This document shows positions 59,753 to 64,000 of a DNA stretch of 64,000 bases, one piece after another (positions within the stretch are counted from its first letter, which is position 1; each line of letters begins with the position of its first letter). The DNA is from Euphorbia lathyris (lineage: Eukaryota > Streptophyta > Magnoliopsida > Malpighiales > Euphorbiaceae): contig NC_088911.1 in assembly GCF_963576675.1 (NCBI RefSeq), positions 30,364,501 through 30,428,500 on the forward strand, read 5' to 3'. The position numbers were made by a program, and so were the translations under genes. The notes beneath the pieces are model-generated. The model did no database searches. It was given only the letters and a program-made list of their open reading frames with translations, and was not told the DNA's origin.

Positions 59753-60220
59753 CCATATATCATAATATGTCATTTAATTCCTATCATGTTTATAAATCAC
59801 AATGTAATTTTACTATTTATATTTTAATTGACATACCTTACCAGAGTCGTCCCTAGGCATGGACATGAGAAATGTTGATCCATAACTCAAAAATAATATT
59901 TAAAAAATAATAATAATACAGAAATTAAATTTTAAAAGATGGATGGTTATATCTAAACAATTCATAATACATATCTATGTAGAAGGAAAAGAAGGACCCA
60001 AAAATAAAAAATTTATAAAAAAATACAAAAATTAAAATCTAAAAAATACAATGATAATAAATATAATTCATAAACCTAAACAATCATAATACATAAATTT
60101 ATTATTACATTTTTTTTGTAATAATTTTTCGTATGTTGATGCACATGATGTTTTTTCAGAAATGAAAGTATTGCAACTGCTTTGGCCAAAAGTATTGATG
60201 TCAGCATTTGAAATCTTGAG

Positions 60221-60499
60221 TTTCTCAAAGCAGCAGATTCTTATCCAAATATTTCAACTCTGTTTCGAATCCTCTTAACTATGTCAGTTATTATTGTATC
60301 TGCTAAAAGTATTTTTTCAGAGTTAAAATTATTGAAAAACTATTTGAGATAATCAACGTCTCAAGAAAAGTTAAATGCTTTAACAATTTTATGTATTGAG
60401 AGAATTTTTTTAGTAAATATCGATGTAAACTCTATTTTTAGTGATTATGTATCTAAAATACTTGTAAATAATGTTGTGTATGAGCAAATGAGTTCTTAA
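60221..60499 (+). pseudogene. hAT transposase C-terminal dimerisation domain remnant
   Basis: The frame reads FLKAADSYPNISTLFRILL, SVIIVSAKSIFSELKLLK, then, after one TAA, SQEKLNALTILCIER, ending in TAA. This is the dimerisation domain of TTF-type (ZMYM-like) hAT transposases (YPNL...LRILLT-PVTVASAERSFSKLKLIK...SQERLN-LALLSIE). No other part of the transposase is present. Confidence 0.8.
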
Positions 60500-60559
60500 T
60501 GCGAAATAAAATATTTTTTTATTAGATCCCTTGTTAAGTGTAATAAAAAATATATCATT

Positions 60560-61985
60560 TTTAAGTTTTTTTTTTTGGTGAATTTCGGGAAACTAAACAG
60601 CAAAGCAGAAGAACAAAGAAAGAGGAAAAAAGACTAGGAAAACAAAAAACCACTACAACAGCACAACTAATTAGCTACCATCCTAGGGGAAGGAATTTCC
60701 AAAGCGTCATTGTTGAGGATCCCTGAAATTTCTGCAGGGGCTTGATGAAGAACTGTCACTCCTAGTCTCAGTGAATGAACTTGTTTAACAAGGAAATCTG
60801 CACTCTTGTTTGTTTCTCTGTGGATGTGTTGAACTTTGCATTCATCCAAGCAGGACAGCCGGGACTGGACGTGTTTAATTAGGACCCGAGATGGATGGTG
60901 AGGCGGACATGGCCCAATCACACTATTAACCACCTCCAGCGAATCAGATTCAATTACCACTCGTTTGAAATTGAATTGCAGTGCAGTGGATAAACCAGTA
61001 TGCAGACCCCAAAGTTCCGCCTCAAAGATTTTACCTGTGCCAATATTCTGCATGAAACCTACACACCACCTCCCTTCGCTATCAAGCAAAAGTCCCCCAG
61101 CGGCAATATGACCAGTGGCTTCTTGTTTTGAACCGTCTACATTTAGTTTATGAAACGGAGGTGCTGGCCTCTGCCATGCAAGAAGGGCTTGCTGTTTTGG
61201 GGACCTGTTAATAACTTGAGTCATTAAATCCCAACTAGTTGTATTTTCCTGTACTTGTTGTAAGATTACTGTTCCCCCTTGGAGTGGAATTACTACTCCA
61301 TTTGCAAAAAGAGATAAATTTCTCCATTTTCTTAAACAAGCAGTTGCAGTGATGAACATATTACGCCAATTAGTAATGCCAAGAACAGTCCCTGTGGTAT
61401 CCAAACATTGACGAAACCAGACATCAGGGTGCAGAGTAAAAAAGCGACTCCAGACTTCTTGAGGCAGAATCTCCTTCCAGGTTCTATGACTAAAGTTGTA
61501 GTCTCTAAGTGCGATGGCAGTTCCCATAGGAGGAGATATGCCTCCGCATTCGAACCATATTAGTTAGCAGACTGTCATGAATTCCAAGCCAAGCAAAAGA
61601 CTTGAGCCTTTGAGGAATTTTTAAGCTCCAAATAGCTTTAAATAGTGGGTTATCCTTTGCCGTGTTATTTTCCTCGAGGAGAGTCATATAGCCTGCTTTA
61701 CACGAGAATGTTCCATTCTTTGCAGCCTTCCATCTTGGCATATCCCTAAGCTCATCATCCCTCTTTGCTAAGATGCATCTAAGTCTAAGCAAAACCGTTG
61801 TATCAAAGAAGTTTTCAAGAATCTCCCATTTCCATTCTCCGATTGTTGAAACACCTTTCCACAAGCCAGACGCAAGAGGACAAGCCTGACGTCTGAAGAA
61901 ATGCAGAGGAAGGGAATGGTCGGAACAGTCTGAAGCTGACCAGAATCTGTCCCCTAAAAGAGCCGTTTTAACATTAACGGCTACA
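60560..61985 (-). mobile_element. 5'-truncated LINE tail, frameshifted
   Basis: A T-run at 60568-60578 is the poly(A) end. Two minus-strand frames overlap: 61505-61864 with part of zf-RVT (GTFSCKAGYM, IWSLKIPQRLKSFAW, DSLLTNMVRMRRHI) and 60667-61527 with its end and the RNase H domain (LNVDGSKQEATGH, AELWGLHTGLSTAL, VIESDSLEVVNSV, HRETNKSADFLVKQ). They are separated by a single frameshift near 61515. Upstream GDRFWSASD (about 61950) shows it reaches the start of the zf-RVT region. The right end abuts copia LTR sequence near 61985. Confidence 0.85.
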
Positions 61986-62795
61986 TCATTTCAAAATGAT
62001 CCGATTCCAGATTTTCTCCTATATAAGGACAATCAAAATCCTTGGATCATTGCTGAATAACAAAAAGAAAAATACAAGAGAGAAAAGATACAAAAGCACT
62101 TAGTTACAAAAATAGATCTTACACCCATCTTTCATTCTTTGTGTAAATGCTAGAGTGATTACTTGTAATCTTCTAAAGTGTTCTTTAGTTGAAAAGGAAC
62201 AAGTGTTTATCAATTGTAAAATTGAGAGTGTAGTGCTGAGTGTTTGGTTATAAACATTCAGTGGTAGAGAAATCTAGGTGCTGGGCTGTAGCACTTAGTA
62301 GGAGTTGAGTAGACGAATAGAGGAAGGTACTCTTGCATATTCAACTGCCTTGTAATTGGTTTGTGCTCTACCTTTAAAGAGCTCAGTATTGGATTCTAAA
62401 AGCCCGGAGGACTCTGGGGACTGGACGTAGGCAGAGAGGCCGAACCAGGATAAGTGATACTGAGTAATCTCTAAACTCTCTCTCAATATATATATGTGCA
62501 TGTGTTATATGTGAAGTTTACTCAGCATATAAAATTGGTTTAAAATTGACTCTGAGTAATTTCAAGTGCTAAGTTAGAAGCTGACCTCCAAAGAGTGTCA
62601 ATGTCTAACTTATAAATAAAACAGCTTTAGTCAATATTCGGCCAAAGCTGTCTTATAACATATCTGGCCAAGCTGACCAAAAGCTGAGTTGACAAACTCG
62701 CAAAAATAAATAAGTCAGCATACAATTAAGAGATAAAAAGTTATATTAGTTCCTAACCCCCCCCCCCCTTTGGAACTAATCACACGGGACCAACA
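61986..62795 (+). mobile_element. SIRE-like copia 5' LTR (5' limit unresolved)
   Basis: The segment ends CGGGACCAACA at 62795, two bases before a tRNA-Met primer-binding site. It contains a TATATAAGG box (about 62031), then leader-like sequence, and a run of 12 C at 62757-62768. The 5' start is not visible; the LINE at 60560-61985 probably cuts or abuts it. Confidence 0.7.
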
Positions 62796-62797
62796 AG

Positions 62798-62809
62798 TGG
62801 TATCAGAGC
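62798..62809 (+). promoter_or_regulatory. Copia primer-binding site
   Basis: TGGTATCAGAGC is complementary to the initiator tRNA-Met 3' region and lies two bases after the LTR end, the standard copia arrangement. Confidence 0.93.
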
Positions 62810-62856
62810 CTAAGCTCACTACTCAAAGATATAACTATCTTGAGCGGATCCCATAA

Positions 62857-64000
62857 ATGGGTGAGAACAGCACTCGTTTCCTTCCAGGGAACCAAACAAC
62901 ACAGATACTCCCTGAGGGATTATCAATCACTAGACCTCCCCTATTCTTTGGATCTAATTATACATTCTGGAAGAATAGGATGAAAAACTTTATTCAAGCC
63001 ACAAACATGAGTGCATGGCTTGCAATTGTTCAAGGTCCACATGTGCCATATAAAACTGTTAACAATGAAAAAATTGTTAAGAGCGAAGCTGAGTGGACAG
63101 AGGATGACCTCAGAAAATTACAAAATAATGCTTCAGTTATAAATATGCTTCACTGTGCTTTAGATGCTGCAGAATACAATAAGGTTTCAGGTTGTGAGTC
63201 AGCACAGGAGATTTGAAAAAAGCTTGAAGTGACCTATGAAGGCACCAGTAAGGTTAAGGAGTCCAAAGTCAATCAGCATATGAGACTCTACGAGCTGTTT
63301 GAGATGAACGAAAACGAAGACATCTCAGAAATGAACTCAAGATTCACCAACATCATAAATGAGCTCAAAAGACTTGGAAAGAACTTCACTGAAGAGGAAC
63401 AGGTGAAGAAAATCCTGAGAAGTCTACCTAAGAGTTGGCAAGCAAAGAAAATAGCTGTAGAAGAAGCTCAGGACTTGACTACCTACAAATACGATGAGCT
63501 AATCGGATCTCTGCTGACCCATGAGATCTCTATGAAAAATTTTGAGGCAAAAGAAAAATCTGAAGATAAGAAACAAAAATCTCTAGTGATGAAAGCTGAC
63601 TCCACAGAAGCTGAGTCAACTGATGATGAGGAAATAGCCATGTTCACTAGAAAGATGAAGAAGCTGTTCAGAAGAAATGACAGGAACAACAAAAGGCCAT
63701 AAGAAGAGGTGACAGATACAAAGCTGAGTCCAGTGACAAATATAAGAAGGACATCTCCAAGTCTGTCACATGTTTTGAGTGCCACCAAACTGGGCACATC
63801 AAGTCAAGCTGCCCAAACCTAAAAAGAGATAAAAAAAAAAGGAAAACAAGAAGGCAATGGTAGCAACATGGAGTGACAGTGACGAGTCAACATCATCCGA
63901 AGCTGATGCAAATGAAACGGCAAACATATGCTTTATGACCAATGATGCTGATCACTCTCAATCTGAGCAAGCTGACCTCTCTGATGAAACTGACTAGGAG
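62857..64000 (+). pseudogene. SIRE-like copia gag, broken, running off the window
   Basis: Gag of a sirevirus-type copia retrotransposon. The start ATG lies 48 bp after the primer-binding site. Residues 1-120 hold the copia gag N-terminal domain (SITRPPLFFGSNYTFWKNRM). A TGA at 63214-63216 interrupts the frame after SAQEI, where the family usually has a tryptophan; the same frame goes on to 63702 with the UBN2-type domain (RLYELFEMNENEDISEM, KILRSLPKSW). A frameshift near 63700 moves the rest into another frame, where a CCHC knuckle (CFECHQTGHIKSSC) is seen at about 63770-63812. Protease, integrase and RT would lie beyond the right edge. Confidence 0.88.

Overview
This window is nuclear DNA of a flowering plant, most likely a eudicot. 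The evidence is intron-rich genes with GT-AG borders, plant-specific families (a LACS1-type acyl-CoA synthetase, a PLS-class PPR protein, a land-plant sn-2 GPAT), AT-rich intergenic DNA, and a dense load of plant transposons (L1-type LINEs with a plant RNase H tail, Ty1/copia and Ty3/gypsy LTR elements, MULEs, hAT and Emigrant-like MITEs, SINEs, a TRIM). I cannot name the species. No CRISPR array, operon, rRNA or intact tRNA gene is visible.

Four host genes are supported. (1) 1-1374, plus: the last seven exons of a long-chain acyl-CoA synthetase. (2) 10696-12315, plus: an intronless PLS-E pentatricopeptide-repeat protein, probably an organellar RNA-editing factor. (3) 13312-17424, minus: a complete seven-exon DEAH-box RNA helicase of the PRP43/DHX15 type (732 aa). 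(4) 28097-32899, minus: a two-exon sn-2 glycerol-3-phosphate acyltransferase of the GPAT2/3 type, with a 3.2-kb intron that carries a 1.2-kb foldback transposon. The LACS and GPAT genes both act in acyl-lipid metabolism, but nothing suggests that they are a functional cluster.

Layout: LACS 3' end (1-1.4 kb); MITE, TRIM, SINE remnant and decayed copia (1.6-4.4 kb); a truncated LINE (4.4-6.0 kb); Emigrant-like and Tourist-like MITEs (6.3-7.3 kb); a LINE split by a 1.44-kb solo LTR (7.5-10.6 kb); PPR gene, a gypsy RT scrap and the helicase gene (10.6-17.5 kb); a LINE tail (17.9-18.5 kb); a Pack-MULE-like element containing a solo LTR that itself contains a LINE (18.6-22.6 kb); a LINE split by another solo LTR (22.9-24.4 kb); copia, LINE and MITE debris (25-27.4 kb); GPAT (28.1-32.9 kb); repeat-poor AT-rich DNA (33-36.8 kb); a 6.7-kb LINE with a 17-bp target-site duplication and an internal 884-bp tandem duplication (36.8-43.5 kb); MITE and tandem repeats (43.6-44.5 kb); a 4.5-kb MULE containing a gag-only LTR element (45.6-50.1 kb); MITE and a 1.43-kb solo LTR (50.4-52.3 kb); copia remnants (52.7-55.3 kb); SINEs and MITEs (56-59.8 kb); a hAT transposase remnant and LINE tail (60.2-62 kb); and the start of a SIRE-like copia element running off the right edge (62-64 kb).

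No new enzymatic system or defence locus is apparent. The most informative content is the nested transposon stratigraphy, which target-site duplications resolve to the base in many places: a three-deep nest (LINE in solo LTR in MULE), a TR-GAG element inside another MULE, a foldback element built from short palindromes in the GPAT intron, and a LINE duplicated in tandem with a 6-bp filler.
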